A DNA stretch of 64,000 nucleotides from Streptomyces endocoffeicus (GCF_016741935.1 NZ_JAERRG010000021.1:1-64000); one strand, 5' to 3'; counted from the stretch's first letter, positions 1 through 7,846 are shown. A program made the numbers and translations. Notes: a model not told the origin generated them from the sequence alone.

Positions 1-258
1 GCCGCGGTGGTACGGGGCCGCTGTCTCCCCTGCGGGCGAACGGTGGCCGGGGCCGCCCGGGCCATACGGTGGCGCGGCCGAGCCGCCCGGCGGGGGAGTG
101 GCCCACCGGCTGCATCAACGGTCAAGGGGCCCACCGGCTACCCTGATCTCCCACTACGCCCCATAGAGCACGCGTCCTGCGAGAGAATGACCCGAGCGAC
201 GGCGCCTCGACCGGGGGCCGCCGACCGTCGCACCCGATGCGGGAAAGGGAACTCGGAG

Positions 259-543
259 ATGAGCGCACAGCCCGAACACCCCACCGACCGCAGGATCCCG
301 GCAATCCCGAACACGATCAACGGCATCGGCGACGCGCTGACCGGAGCGAACCGGGCCCAGTTCTACGCCGAGGTGCTGGCCGCCGAGGAGGAGACCGTTC
401 CGGGCGTCATGCGCAAGTGGTGGAAGGCGGCCATGCTCGACCGCGCCCCCGGCGCCGCGGAGAGCCGCTCCAACGCCGCAGCCGGCACCCGCCTGGTCTC
501 CGTGGACGACCTCGCCGACCGGCTGGAGGGAATCACCCGATGA
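259..543 (+). CDS. Small putative antitoxin-like protein
   Basis: A 94-residue acidic protein. The middle reads as a helix followed by a Trp-rich segment (RKWWKAAMLDR), then a short tail ending LVSVDDLADRLEG. The start is the ATG preceded by AAGGGAACTCGGAG. Its stop overlaps the start of the next gene by ATGA, so the two are probably co-translated. Small acidic proteins coupled to a RelE-like partner are commonly antitoxins, and that is the only basis for the call. I cannot name the family with certainty; it resembles uncharacterised Streptomyces DUF-type proteins. Bases 1-258 upstream hold no gene that I can support. Confidence 0.55.
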   Translation: MSAQPEHPTDRRIPAIPNTINGIGDALTGANRAQFYAEVLAAEEETVPGVMRKWWKAAMLDRAPGAAESRSNAAAGTRLVSVDDLADRLEGITR

Positions 544-830
544 ACCCCCGGCCGCGCGGCGGCTGGAGGGCGTGGACCGAGGAGATCCCCGCCCAGACGC
601 TGCTCGACATGCCACCGGACCTCTCCAAGAAGGTCGTGAACTTCCTGAGCGCGCTCGCTCTCGAGGTCGGCGGCGCGATCGACCGCGACCGACAGCCCCC
701 CGGCGATCCCATGGACGACCTGGGTGCCCGGTACAGCCTGCAGATCGGCGGCGAGCCGGTCGTCTTCGAATACGTCGTCCTCCCCGAACTCCGGGAGATC
801 CGCGTCCCCGTATTGGTCTGGTTCCGCTGA
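540..830 (+). CDS. RelE/ParE-like small protein, putative toxin partner
   Basis: A 96-residue protein starting inside the stop of the upstream gene (ATGA). The layout follows the RelE/ParE fold loosely: an N-terminal helix pair beginning ETLLDMPPDLSKKVVNFLSAL (written here only as the segment near residues 18-40), then a turn with DDLGARYSLQIGG near residue 60, and a C-terminal beta hairpin (VVFEYVVLPELREIRVPVL). In RelE-type proteins the same order ends in the strands that carry the catalytic or gyrase-binding residues, but no catalytic residue is obvious here. The coupling with a small acidic upstream gene supports a toxin-antitoxin pair. It could equally be an unrelated pair of conserved hypotheticals. 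Confidence 0.5.
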   Translation: MNPRPRGGWRAWTEEIPAQTLLDMPPDLSKKVVNFLSALALEVGGAIDRDRQPPGDPMDDLGARYSLQIGGEPVVFEYVVLPELREIRVPVLVWFR

Positions 831-875
831 CCTTCCGCAGTGGGTCCGGGGCTGACGCGGGCCGTCCCCCCCGGT

Positions 876-1835
876 CTACTTCGATTCCACTCGTCCGAGC
901 GGGCTGGGGTCGGCCGCCAGCGCGTCGCACGCCGTCTGCCACGCGGAATCCCCGGGGTTGAGCTGTGTGCGGAGGTAGGCCGTGGTGAGCCGCTGGACCG
1001 CGGACACGCGCTCGGGGCTTTCGTCGGTGGTCTCGGCGACGTCGTAGCCGGAGACCCCGCCGAGCCCGTGCTCCGCGTCGAACAGCGTGAGCAGGGACTT
1101 GGGGCCGGGGGAGAGGAGGTACGGATCGGTGTGCCACTCCGGGCCCCGGACCGTCAGGTGGGCAGACGCGTCCTTGTCCCCGGCGACCACGAGCGCGGGC
1201 GCGGTCATCTTGGCGAAGTCCGTGGTCAGGAAGAAGGGAAAGTTCTCGGCCGTGGACTCGGTGAGGGCGTCGCCGCCCCTGCCGGGCACGGCGAGCAGCA
1301 CACCCGCCGTGATCCGGGGCTCGGCCAGGTTCACTTCCGTTCCGTCGTCCGGATCGGTGAGCCGGGCGCCCAGCAGCAGGCTCGCGGTGTGCCCGCCCAT
1401 CGAGTGCCCGGCCACGGCCACCTTGCTCCGGTCGACGCGCCCGAGGAGCTGCGGAACGGCGGCCTCGATCACATCGAGCTGGTCGAGGACGCGCATCATG
1501 TCCTCGGCCCGCGATCGCCAGAACAGCGGCGCGCCAGGGGTGTTGGGGTCCAGGGTCAGCGTCCGCGAGCTCAGATGGGTGGGCTGGATCACGACAAAGC
1601 CGTGTGCGGCCCAGAAGTTGGCGAGCGGGGCGTATCCGTTCAGTGAGGAGAGGTGGTTCGAGTAGCCCTGGCCGTGCGAGAGGAGGATGACCGGCAGGCC
1701 GCTCCCGGTCACGGGCGCGGAGACGCGCACTTCCAGGTCCACGGCCCGGCCGGGCGCCGGCAGCGCCACCGGGCTGACCGAGAGGACGGGAGCGGTCGAG
1801 CCGAAGGTGTGGGCCGCGTATGTCGATTCACTCAT
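876..1835 (-). CDS. Alpha/beta hydrolase (chlorophyllase/PAF-hydrolase-like)
   Basis: A 319-residue cytosolic alpha/beta hydrolase with no signal peptide. The early strand VILLSHGQG supplies the oxyanion-hole HG motif. The nucleophile elbow is GHSMGGH near residue 165, followed by an acid in VVAGDKDAS and a C-terminal His in DAEHGLGG, so the catalytic triad looks complete. The family acts on esters or lipids; the substrate is unknown. The start is the ATG at 1835, with GAAGGGA about 13 bases upstream; an in-frame ATG seven codons earlier is possible. A sigma70-like promoter with an overlapping inverted repeat lies about 120 bases upstream. The gene converges on the small pair at its left. Confidence 0.8.
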   Translation of the reverse strand: MSESTYAAHTFGSTAPVLSVSPVALPAPGRAVDLEVRVSAPVTGSGLPVILLSHGQGYSNHLSSLNGYAPLANFWAAHGFVVIQPTHLSSRTLTLDPNTPGAPLFWRSRAEDMMRVLDQLDVIEAAVPQLLGRVDRSKVAVAGHSMGGHTASLLLGARLTDPDDGTEVNLAEPRITAGVLLAVPGRGGDALTESTAENFPFFLTTDFAKMTAPALVVAGDKDASAHLTVRGPEWHTDPYLLSPGPKSLLTLFDAEHGLGGVSGYDVAETTDESPERVSAVQRLTTAYLRTQLNPGDSAWQTACDALAADPSPLGRVESK

Positions 1836-1951
1836 GAGGTGCGTATGTCCCTTCAATGGCCTCTGCCGCCGGTCTTGTCCGGCGGGGGCGGGTGAGGCGA
1901 TCAGGAGCGTCCGGCTTCGGACGGCGCCGAAAACGGATCGTCGTTCCGATT

Positions 1952-1981
1952 AATGTACGGAGCGGCGTTCCGTTTTGTCAA
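1952..1981 (-). promoter_or_regulatory. Promoter of the alpha/beta hydrolase with inverted repeat
   Basis: On the minus strand TTGACA (1981-1976) is followed after 18 bases by TACATT (1957-1952), a good -35/-10 pair pointing at the hydrolase. It lies inside inverted repeats: AAAACGGA at 1930-1937 pairs with TCCGTTTT at 1969-1976, and CGTTCCG pairs imperfectly with CGGAGCG around attaatgta. This layout is typical of TetR-type operators, but no TetR gene is adjacent. Apart from this site, 1836-2100 holds nothing else that I recognise. Confidence 0.5.
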
Positions 1982-2100
1982 AGCGGTTGACCGTGAAGCG
2001 GCTCAGACGGCCATCCACGTGGACGCGCGGCTCGACCGCTTCTCGCGCCCCGGTGCCCTGACCGGGGTGTTCCAGGGTCCACTGCTCAGGGTGCGCGTCC

Positions 2101-2370
2101 TCATCGCGTCACCCGGCGGTTTCCCACGCTCGCGAACAGGGCCCAGCCGTCCAGCTCCCGCCTCGTGGGATCGTCGGGGCACCGTCCTGCCGGGGCCGCT
2201 CCGGAACGCGATGCGCAGTTCACCCTCGCCCGGAACAGCCGGAGGACGAGGGTTTCGCAGCACTCCGTGTGCCGTCCGTCGTCCAGTGTGCGGTGGGTGT
2301 GGCGCAGGGACCACAGAAAGGTGTCCCCGCCGACGACCAGCCGTCGGGCCTTCCTGTCGTCGCGCGCCAT
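2101..2370 (-). pseudogene. Small conserved-type protein, reading frame possibly broken
   Basis: The frame opens with RKARRLVVGGDTFLWSLRH and ETLVLRLF, which resembles a short uncharacterised Streptomyces family (roughly RRLxVDGRTYxWSVRHRH...ETLTLR). In that family the next segment usually reads like LRIAFRSGPGRTVP. Here those residues appear in a different minus-strand frame (around 2200-2230) and not in the same one, after which DDPTRRELDGWALF returns in the first frame. This suggests two compensating frame changes or gene decay. The family comparison is from memory and the call is weak. The segment could be a shorter intact gene. Confidence 0.35.
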
Positions 2371-2473
2371 CCGCAGATGCTAGCCGCAGGGTCCCGTGGG
2401 CAGCAGCGCATTTCCTCGGGGAGCCGGGGGAGCGGGGGAGCGGGGGCGTATCGCTCCGGAGAGCATGTGCGCG

Positions 2474-2511
2474 GCGTCCGGGGGCAGGCCGCTCGGCCTG
2501 CCCCCGGACGC
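2474..2511 (-). terminator. Terminator of the phosphonate operon
   Basis: A perfect 16-bp stem: GCGTCCGGGGGCAGGC at 2474-2489 pairs with its complement at 2496-2511 around a 6-base loop. It sits 8 bases beyond the stop of the last phosphonate gene (2520). There is no long T run, as is usual for actinomycete terminators. Confidence 0.8.
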
Positions 2512-2519
2512 AATCACCC

Positions 2520-3083
2520 TCAGCCCCGCCGCGCCGTCACGCAGCGGGCGTGGGCCGCCAGGAGGGCCGGCATGGCGAGTCGCGGGCCGTCCGGGTCCTT
2601 GGCCGCGTCGTCCCAGCGGCGCAGCGCGACCGCGTCCGTGGCCAGCGGATGGGCCGCGAACTCCGCCACCTCGCGCTCGTCCATCGGGCCGCCCTGGACC
2701 TTCAGGGACGCGACCGACGCCGGGCTGAGCAGGGCGTGGTACGCCGCGTCGGTCGCCACCAGATAGCGCTTGGCCGGTACGTGCTGCGCGATGACCCACG
2801 CCGCCCGTTCGCCCACCCGGCGGCGGGCGAACTCGGCGCCCGCCACCTCGTGCGGCAGACCCGGGTGTTCGGCCCGGACCGGGCGGGCCCGGCCGATGTC
2901 GTGCAGCGCGGCGGCCACCACCAGTTCGTCGTCCGCGCCCGCGTCCATCGCCAGCCACGCCGTCTGGAGCGCGTGTGTCCGCTGGTCGACGGCCTCCCCG
3001 CCGTACGGCAGGCCCGCGAGGCCGTCGACGAGCGCGGTCAGTTCCTCGCTCGTCAGCGGGTCGAGGGGGATACGGGTGGTCAT
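2520..3083 (-). CDS. phnZ: PhnZ-type HD-domain phosphonate oxygenase
   Basis: A 187-residue HD protein of the phosphonate-degradation-associated HDIG family that includes PhnZ. PhnZ is a mixed-valence di-iron oxygenase that cleaves the C-P bond of 1-hydroxy-2-aminoethylphosphonate. The expected ligands are visible: His37, His61-Asp62 (LHDIGR), His78, His101 and a late Asp in RRWDD. The PhnZ Tyr/Glu pair near the N terminus is also present, as Tyr27 and Glu30 in LPYGGEA, and the family signatures HVPAKRYL and LKVQGGPM are intact. It starts inside the stop of the phosphatase gene (ATGA) and is the last gene of the operon. The usual hydroxylase partner PhnY is not in this window, so the true substrate is open. 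Confidence 0.8.
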   Translation of the reverse strand: MTTRIPLDPLTSEELTALVDGLAGLPYGGEAVDQRTHALQTAWLAMDAGADDELVVAAALHDIGRARPVRAEHPGLPHEVAGAEFARRRVGERAAWVIAQHVPAKRYLVATDAAYHALLSPASVASLKVQGGPMDEREVAEFAAHPLATDAVALRRWDDAAKDPDGPRLAMPALLAAHARCVTARRG

Positions 3084-3910
3084 CGGTCCTCCGTTCCGCG
3101 GATGGTCTCCGCCAGTTCCTCCGCGAGCCGCGGCGTGGCCGCGACCACACCCGACCAGCGGCGAGTGAGATCGGGGTCGATCTCCAGCGGACGGCCGTGC
3201 ACATCGATCACCGCGCCGCCCGCCGCGGGGACGGTCACCATCGCGGCCGCCAGGTCCACGATCCGGTGGGTGTCGGAGCCGGCGTCCGCGAACGCGTCCG
3301 TCGACCCCTCGGCCACCAGCACCGCTTCCAGGCAACTCGTGGACAGGATGCGGATCCTGGCCGCCCGCGTCGCCACCCGCCACCATGCGTCGGCGATGTG
3401 CGGCTGCGGCCGCAGCAGACTCACCGCGGCGCCGTCCAGCTCCGTACGGCCGTTCGTGCGGTACGGCGACGGCTGACCCGCCACCGTGTGCCAGCAGCGC
3501 CCGGTGTCCAGCCAGGACGTCAGCGCCTCGGTCGGCACACCGTCCACCGCGATGACACCCGCGAACGCGGACAGCGGGACCCCCGAGGCGGCGTTCGCCG
3601 TGCCGTCCACCGGGTCGGTGACCAGGGTGACGGCGGACCCGTTGTCGATGCTGCCCAGTTCCTCGCTGAGCAGATTGATCCGGTGGGCGTTCACGACCTC
3701 CGCGATCGCGGTGTCCACCAGGATGTCCAGCCGCATGGTGGGCGTACCGTCCGCGCCGACCTGCACCTTCTCGGCCAGCTGGGCCCGGTCGTACGCCTCG
3801 CGCGCGGCGCGGAACGCGTCCGTGGCGGCGCGGGTCGCCGCGGCCAGCACCGGGTGGACACCGGTCGGCAGGTGCGGTTCCGGCACCGGCCAGGGGATCC
3901 GGCCGCTCAT
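3080..3910 (-). CDS. Inositol-monophosphatase-family phosphatase in the C-P lyase operon
   Basis: A 276-residue member of the metal-dependent IMPase/FBPase/CysQ superfamily. The three metal-site motifs are present: LLSEELG (first Glu pair), TDPVDGTANA (the DPxDGT motif) and THRIVDLAAA (the late Asp motif). It overlaps phnM upstream and phnZ downstream by ATGA, so it is a full member of the operon. IMPase-family enzymes remove phosphate from sugar or inositol phosphates. In this context a ribose phosphate produced by the C-P lyase pathway is a plausible substrate, since phnP and phnN are not seen nearby. That role is inference. Confidence 0.8.
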   Translation of the reverse strand: MSGRIPWPVPEPHLPTGVHPVLAAATRAATDAFRAAREAYDRAQLAEKVQVGADGTPTMRLDILVDTAIAEVVNAHRINLLSEELGSIDNGSAVTLVTDPVDGTANAASGVPLSAFAGVIAVDGVPTEALTSWLDTGRCWHTVAGQPSPYRTNGRTELDGAAVSLLRPQPHIADAWWRVATRAARIRILSTSCLEAVLVAEGSTDAFADAGSDTHRIVDLAAAMVTVPAAGGAVIDVHGRPLEIDPDLTRRWSGVVAATPRLAEELAETIRGTEDR

Positions 3911-5184
3911 GCCGCGTCACCTCCCGAGCGCGTTCCCGAGCCCGATGCCGAGTCGGCGTCCGACTCCGCGCGCAGGACAGCCGCCACGACGGGCCAGGGG
4001 CGGCCCGGTTCGGCCAGCACCAAGTCGGCCCGCAGCCCCGCCTCGAGACGGCCGCGGTCCGGGAGACCGGCGACGTCCGCCGCGCCGCCGGTGACCAGGC
4101 CGACCGCCGCGGGCAGCGGCGCCAGCCCGTCCTCGGCGAGCAGCAGCGCCGCCGAGAGCAGCCCCGACGGCAGGTAGTCGGAGGCGAGCGCGGTGACCAG
4201 GCCGCGCCCGACCAGCTCGCGGCCGGAGGCGTTGCCGTTGTGCGAGTGGCCGCGCAGCACGTTGGGCGCGCCCATCACCGTCGGCATGCCGTGCTCGTAC
4301 GCCGCCTCCGCGGCGGCCACCGTGGTGGGGAACTCCGCCACCGTGCCACCCCGCATCCGCAGTTCCTCGATCTCCTTCGCCGAGCTGGGGTCGTGGCCGA
4401 GCAGCCGGATGCGGCCCGCGCGGGCCTGCTCGCCGAGCCAGTCCAGCGCCTCCTCGCGGACGTCGAGCCGGCCGTCCCGGTCCTCGATCAGCCGGTCCAC
4501 GTAGCCGCGGGCCTCGTCCTCGGTGACCCCGCGGGTGCCGACGAGATACCGCTCGTAGTAGCCGCGGTCCGCGTACTGCCCCTGGCCTGGGGTGTGATCC
4601 TCGTGCGACACCAGGACCGGCCCGCGGGCGGCGCCACCGATGTCCTCCAGCCGCTGCCGCAGCCCGGCCAGGCCCTCCGGGCAGCGGACGTCCAGCCGGT
4701 GCAGGATCCGGTGGTCCACCAGGCCGTCGCCGCCGCGGCTCTCCACGGCCGCGCAGATCCGCCGCGCGTTCTCCAGGGTGCGGCGCATGCCGCGCCCGCC
4801 GCTCTCCTCGAACGCCGCGCCGTGGTACGCCGTGGTGACACCGGCCGCGCGCAGCTTGCCCTCGAAGGACAACAGCGCGAATTCCAGGGGCAGTTCGGCC
4901 CCGGGGCGCGGCAGCATCTCCTTCTCCAGACCGTCGCTGTGCACATCCACCAGACCGGGCAGACACAGCATCCCCTGGCCGTCGACGTCGGCCGCCACAC
5001 CGGCCGGGTGCGGTGCGACCTCCGCGATCCTGCCGTCCCGGACCGCGACCAGCGCGTCGTCCAGCACCCGGTCCGGCAGCACCGCCCGCACGTGCCCCAG
5101 CACGTAGTCCCGGGGCGGGCCGCCCAGCGTCCAGCCCTGGGCCGGCGCCTCGGCCGGCCCCCTGCTCACCAGGCCCGTGCTCAT
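3907..5184 (-). CDS. phnM: Alpha-D-ribose 1-methylphosphonate 5-triphosphate diphosphatase PhnM
   Basis: A 425-residue amidohydrolase-superfamily protein. PhnM removes pyrophosphate from the ribose 1-phosphonate 5-triphosphate made by PhnGHIL. Typical features are the N-terminal beta-sandwich (ALVAVRDGRIAEV), the metal-binding strand PGLVDVHSDGLEKEM, the VSHEDHTPGQGQY segment, GHDPSSAKEIEE, and the C-terminal LASDYLPSGLL and GRLEAGLRADLVL. The start ATG overlaps the phnL stop. The C-terminal end is Ser/Asp/Gly-rich (DADSASGSG) and probably disordered. The family assignment is firm from order and motifs. Confidence 0.92.
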   Translation of the reverse strand: MSTGLVSRGPAEAPAQGWTLGGPPRDYVLGHVRAVLPDRVLDDALVAVRDGRIAEVAPHPAGVAADVDGQGMLCLPGLVDVHSDGLEKEMLPRPGAELPLEFALLSFEGKLRAAGVTTAYHGAAFEESGGRGMRRTLENARRICAAVESRGGDGLVDHRILHRLDVRCPEGLAGLRQRLEDIGGAARGPVLVSHEDHTPGQGQYADRGYYERYLVGTRGVTEDEARGYVDRLIEDRDGRLDVREEALDWLGEQARAGRIRLLGHDPSSAKEIEELRMRGGTVAEFPTTVAAAEAAYEHGMPTVMGAPNVLRGHSHNGNASGRELVGRGLVTALASDYLPSGLLSAALLLAEDGLAPLPAAVGLVTGGAADVAGLPDRGRLEAGLRADLVLAEPGRPWPVVAAVLRAESDADSASGSGTRSGGDAA

Positions 5185-5942
5185 GCCGCTGCCTCCAACA
5201 TCTGTTCCGGCGCGCCCTGCCGGGCGATCCGGCCGTCGCCGACGAACACCACCCGGGACGCCAGCCGCCGGATGGCGTCCATGTCGTGGAAGACGGCGAG
5301 GACGGCGACACCCTGCCCCGCCAGTGAGTCGACCAGCTCCAGCGCGGCCTCCCGGTTGGCCGGGTCCAGCGCGGAGACCGGCTCGTCGAGCAGCAGCAGC
5401 CGGGGCGGCTGCACCGTGCCCGCGGCGAGGTTCACCCGCTGGCGCTCACCGCCGGAGAGGACACCGCAGTCCACGTCCCACAGCGTCTCGTCGAGGTTCA
5501 GCCGGCGCAGCGCGGCCGCGGCGGCCTCCCGCGCCTCGCCCCGGTCGAGCCCGCGCCGCCGGGCGGTCGCGGCGACCACCTCCAGCGGGCCGGTGCGCGG
5601 CGGGGCGGCCAGGAACTGCGATACGTAGCCGAACTCACGGCCGCGCAGCCGGGCCATCCGCCGGTCGGGCAGCGCGGTCAGCTCGACCGTCCCGGCCGCC
5701 GTGCGCAGCCTTACGGAGCCGGAGTCGGGCAGGTAGGTGCGGTACACACAGCGCAGCAGCGAGGACTTGCCCGCACCGCTGGGGCCCGCGAGGGCGACGT
5801 GCTCGCCGGTGTGCACATCGAGGTCGACACCGCGCAGCGACGGGACGGTCCGCCCGTCGATGCTGTGCAGGGTGAAGGACTTGTACAGGGCGCGGACGGT
5901 GAGGACCGGGTCCTCCGCGCGATCGGTGGGGGTGGTGTTCAC
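5181..5942 (-). CDS. phnL: Phosphonate C-P lyase system ATP-binding protein PhnL
   Basis: A 253-residue ABC-type ATPase with Walker A GPSGAGKSS, the signature LSGGERQRV and Walker B LLLLDEP. The PhnL hallmark SQFL follows the Q-loop region (FGYVSQFLAAPPR). PhnL works with PhnG, PhnH and PhnI in the nucleotide-dependent coupling of phosphonate to ribose and is not a membrane transporter. The chosen start is the GTG at 5942, because GGAGG lies 8 bases upstream. A GTG three codons earlier (5951) overlaps the phnJK stop but would have no room for its binding site. Confidence 0.9.
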   Translation of the reverse strand: MNTTPTDRAEDPVLTVRALYKSFTLHSIDGRTVPSLRGVDLDVHTGEHVALAGPSGAGKSSLLRCVYRTYLPDSGSVRLRTAAGTVELTALPDRRMARLRGREFGYVSQFLAAPPRTGPLEVVAATARRRGLDRGEAREAAAAALRRLNLDETLWDVDCGVLSGGERQRVNLAAGTVQPPRLLLLDEPVSALDPANREAALELVDSLAGQGVAVLAVFHDMDAIRRLASRVVFVGDGRIARQGAPEQMLEAAA

Positions 5943-5947
5943 CGGGC

Positions 5948-7846
5948 TCACCTCCGGGCGGCGGCGACGAGCCGCTGGGTGTAGGGGTGGTGGGGGTCGT
6001 GGAAGAGCTGGTCGGTCAGGCCGCGTTCGACGACCCGGCCCGTCTGCATGACCAGCGTGCGGTCGGTCAGCGCCTCGATCACGGAGAAGTCGTGGCTGAC
6101 GACCACGGCGGCGACGTCCCGCTCGGAGAGCAGGCTCCGCAGCAGATCGAGCACACCGGCGGCCACGGAGGCGTCCAGACCGGTGGTGGGCTCGTCGAGC
6201 AGCAGCACCGGCGGCTCGGTGGCCAGGGCCTTGGCGATCTGCACCCGCTGCCGCATACCGCCGGAGAAGGTGTGCACCGGGTCGTCCATGCGGGACAGCG
6301 GCACCTCGACCCGGTCCAGCAGCTCCGCCGCGCGGCGCCGGATGGCGTGATAGCCGCGCCAGCCCGCCGCGGTCAGCCGCTCGGCGATGTTGCCACCGGC
6401 GGAGACCCGCAGGTCGAGTCCGGCGGCCGGGTCCTGGTAGACCACGGCCATCGAGTCGATCCGCAGCCGCCGCCGTACGGCCGCGGGCAGCGCGAGCACT
6501 TCGGACGCGCCGCCGTCCACCGAGGCGAGGTGGACCTGTCCGGCCGTGGCGGGCTCGTCGCCGATGACGCAGCGCAGCACGGTGGACTTGCCGGAGCCCG
6601 ACTCGCCGATGAGGCCCAGGGCCTCGCCCGGCGCCACGTCGAAGGAGACGTCCCAGGCGGCCACCACCGCACCGGTCGACGGGCTGATCGCGGTGGAGTG
6701 CTCGGGACCCGTGCCGGGCACGGCCGACGCGCCGCCCGCGCCGTGCACCTTGCCGATGCCGTCGACGCGCAGGGCCCACTCGGGGCCATCGGCCCGGGTC
6801 CCACGGGCGGGCGCGGGCGTGTCGTCCGCCGCGGCGGTACGGGCCGCGGGCGTGTCGTCCGCCGCGGCGGTACCGGCCGTGGGCGTGTCGCGGCGTCCCG
6901 CGCGGGCCCGTGGATCGGGGAGCAGGGCCAGCGGCGCGCGCTCCCGGTGGGCGGCGGTGTCGGCGTCCCCCGCCTGGACCCGGGCGCACCACTCGGTGTC
7001 GCTGCAGGCGAAGGCGCCCTCGGTGCCCGAGTTGACGAGGTAGACGTCGCCGCTGCCGCAGAACTTGCAGCGCCCGCCCGGCTCGTGCTCGACCTCGAAC
7101 GGCACATCGTCGAAGGTGAGGGGCCGGACCTCGGTGTGCGGGGGCACCGCATAGATGCGCTTCTCGCGGCCCGCGCCGAAGAGGTTGAGGTGCGCGGCCT
7201 CGTCCAGCCGGGGCACGTCCCAGCGCGGAATGGGGCTGGTCGCCATCACATAGCGGCCGCCGACCAGCACCGGATAGCCGGTGCTCGCGGTGATCATGCC
7301 GTTGCGGACGATGTCCTCGTACAGGCTGACCCACATCGCGGAGTAGTCGCCCTCGGCGTGCATCCGCGCGCACTCGGCCACCGACTTCTGCACACCGCGC
7401 AGCGGCTCGGGCACCGGCACCTGGTACACCAGCACATGGCCGGCGCCCAGGGCCTCCTCGGGGATGCGGTGGCGGGTCTGCACGACCGTGGCCTCCCGCG
7501 TGTCGGCTGACTCGTCGCACCCGGTGGTCTGCGCGATCATCCGGCGCAGATTGGTGGCGTTGACCCCGGCGTCGTCGCCCTGGTCGATCACCTTCACCGT
7601 GTCGTCGGCGCCGATCACCCCCAGGGTGACCTGGAGCCCGCCCGAACCCCAGCCGCGCGCCACCGGCATCTCCCGGGAGCCGAACGGGACCTGGTAGCCG
7701 GGTACGCAGACCGCGGCCAGCGCGGACCGGCGGATCTCCCGCTTGGCGTCCTCGTCGAGGATCCCGGCGGGTGGCCTGCCCGCGTCCGCCTCGGCGACGA
7801 GCGCGCCGATCCCGGTCGCCCGCGGTGTGTCGTACGCCGTGCTCAT
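5948..7846 (-). CDS. phnJK: PhnJ-PhnK fusion: radical C-P lyase joined to its ATPase
   Basis: One uninterrupted 632-residue frame. Residues 1-300 are PhnJ, the radical SAM C-P lyase. The glyoxyl-type radical Gly is Gly50 in VPGYQVPF, and the iron-sulfur cysteines are Cys260, Cys263, Cys281 and Cys287 in the C-x2-C...C-x5-C arrangement. The loop between the Cys pairs is shorter than I recall for E. coli PhnJ. Residues 355-632 are PhnK: Walker A GESGSGKST at 413-422, signature FSGGMRQRV near 527 and Walker B LLLDEP near 548. The two are joined by an Ala/Asp/Pro linker (about 305-355) with a TAAADDTP repeat. The start ATG at 7846 overlaps the phnI stop and has AAGGA 6 bases upstream. In E. coli PhnK docks on PhnJ, so the fusion makes mechanistic sense. 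Confidence 0.9.
   Translation of the reverse strand: MSTAYDTPRATGIGALVAEADAGRPPAGILDEDAKREIRRSALAAVCVPGYQVPFGSREMPVARGWGSGGLQVTLGVIGADDTVKVIDQGDDAGVNATNLRRMIAQTTGCDESADTREATVVQTRHRIPEEALGAGHVLVYQVPVPEPLRGVQKSVAECARMHAEGDYSAMWVSLYEDIVRNGMITASTGYPVLVGGRYVMATSPIPRWDVPRLDEAAHLNLFGAGREKRIYAVPPHTEVRPLTFDDVPFEVEHEPGGRCKFCGSGDVYLVNSGTEGAFACSDTEWCARVQAGDADTAAHRERAPLALLPDPRARAGRRDTPTAGTAAADDTPAARTAAADDTPAPARGTRADGPEWALRVDGIGKVHGAGGASAVPGTGPEHSTAISPSTGAVVAAWDVSFDVAPGEALGLIGESGSGKSTVLRCVIGDEPATAGQVHLASVDGGASEVLALPAAVRRRLRIDSMAVVYQDPAAGLDLRVSAGGNIAERLTAAGWRGYHAIRRRAAELLDRVEVPLSRMDDPVHTFSGGMRQRVQIAKALATEPPVLLLDEPTTGLDASVAAGVLDLLRSLLSERDVAAVVVSHDFSVIEALTDRTLVMQTGRVVERGLTDQLFHDPHHPYTQRLVAAARR
6812..6873. repeat. 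29-bp direct repeat in the PhnJ-PhnK linker
   Basis: A 29-base sequence at 6812-6840 recurs at 6845-6873, a 33-bp period. It encodes two copies of a TAAADDTPA-type linker unit in the fusion protein. The repeat probably lengthens a flexible hinge and is prone to slippage. Confidence 0.8.

Noticed and set aside
1953..3476. Long open frame of about 500 codons on the plus strand opposite the phosphonate genes
   Set aside because: Arg/Pro-rich translation without any recognisable motif. The minus strand has phnZ and the phosphatase with full motifs and coupled starts. Long antisense frames are expected at this G+C content; the same applies to similar frames at 5987-7510, 7771-11009, 12180-14582, 40335-43379 and 46867-49419.
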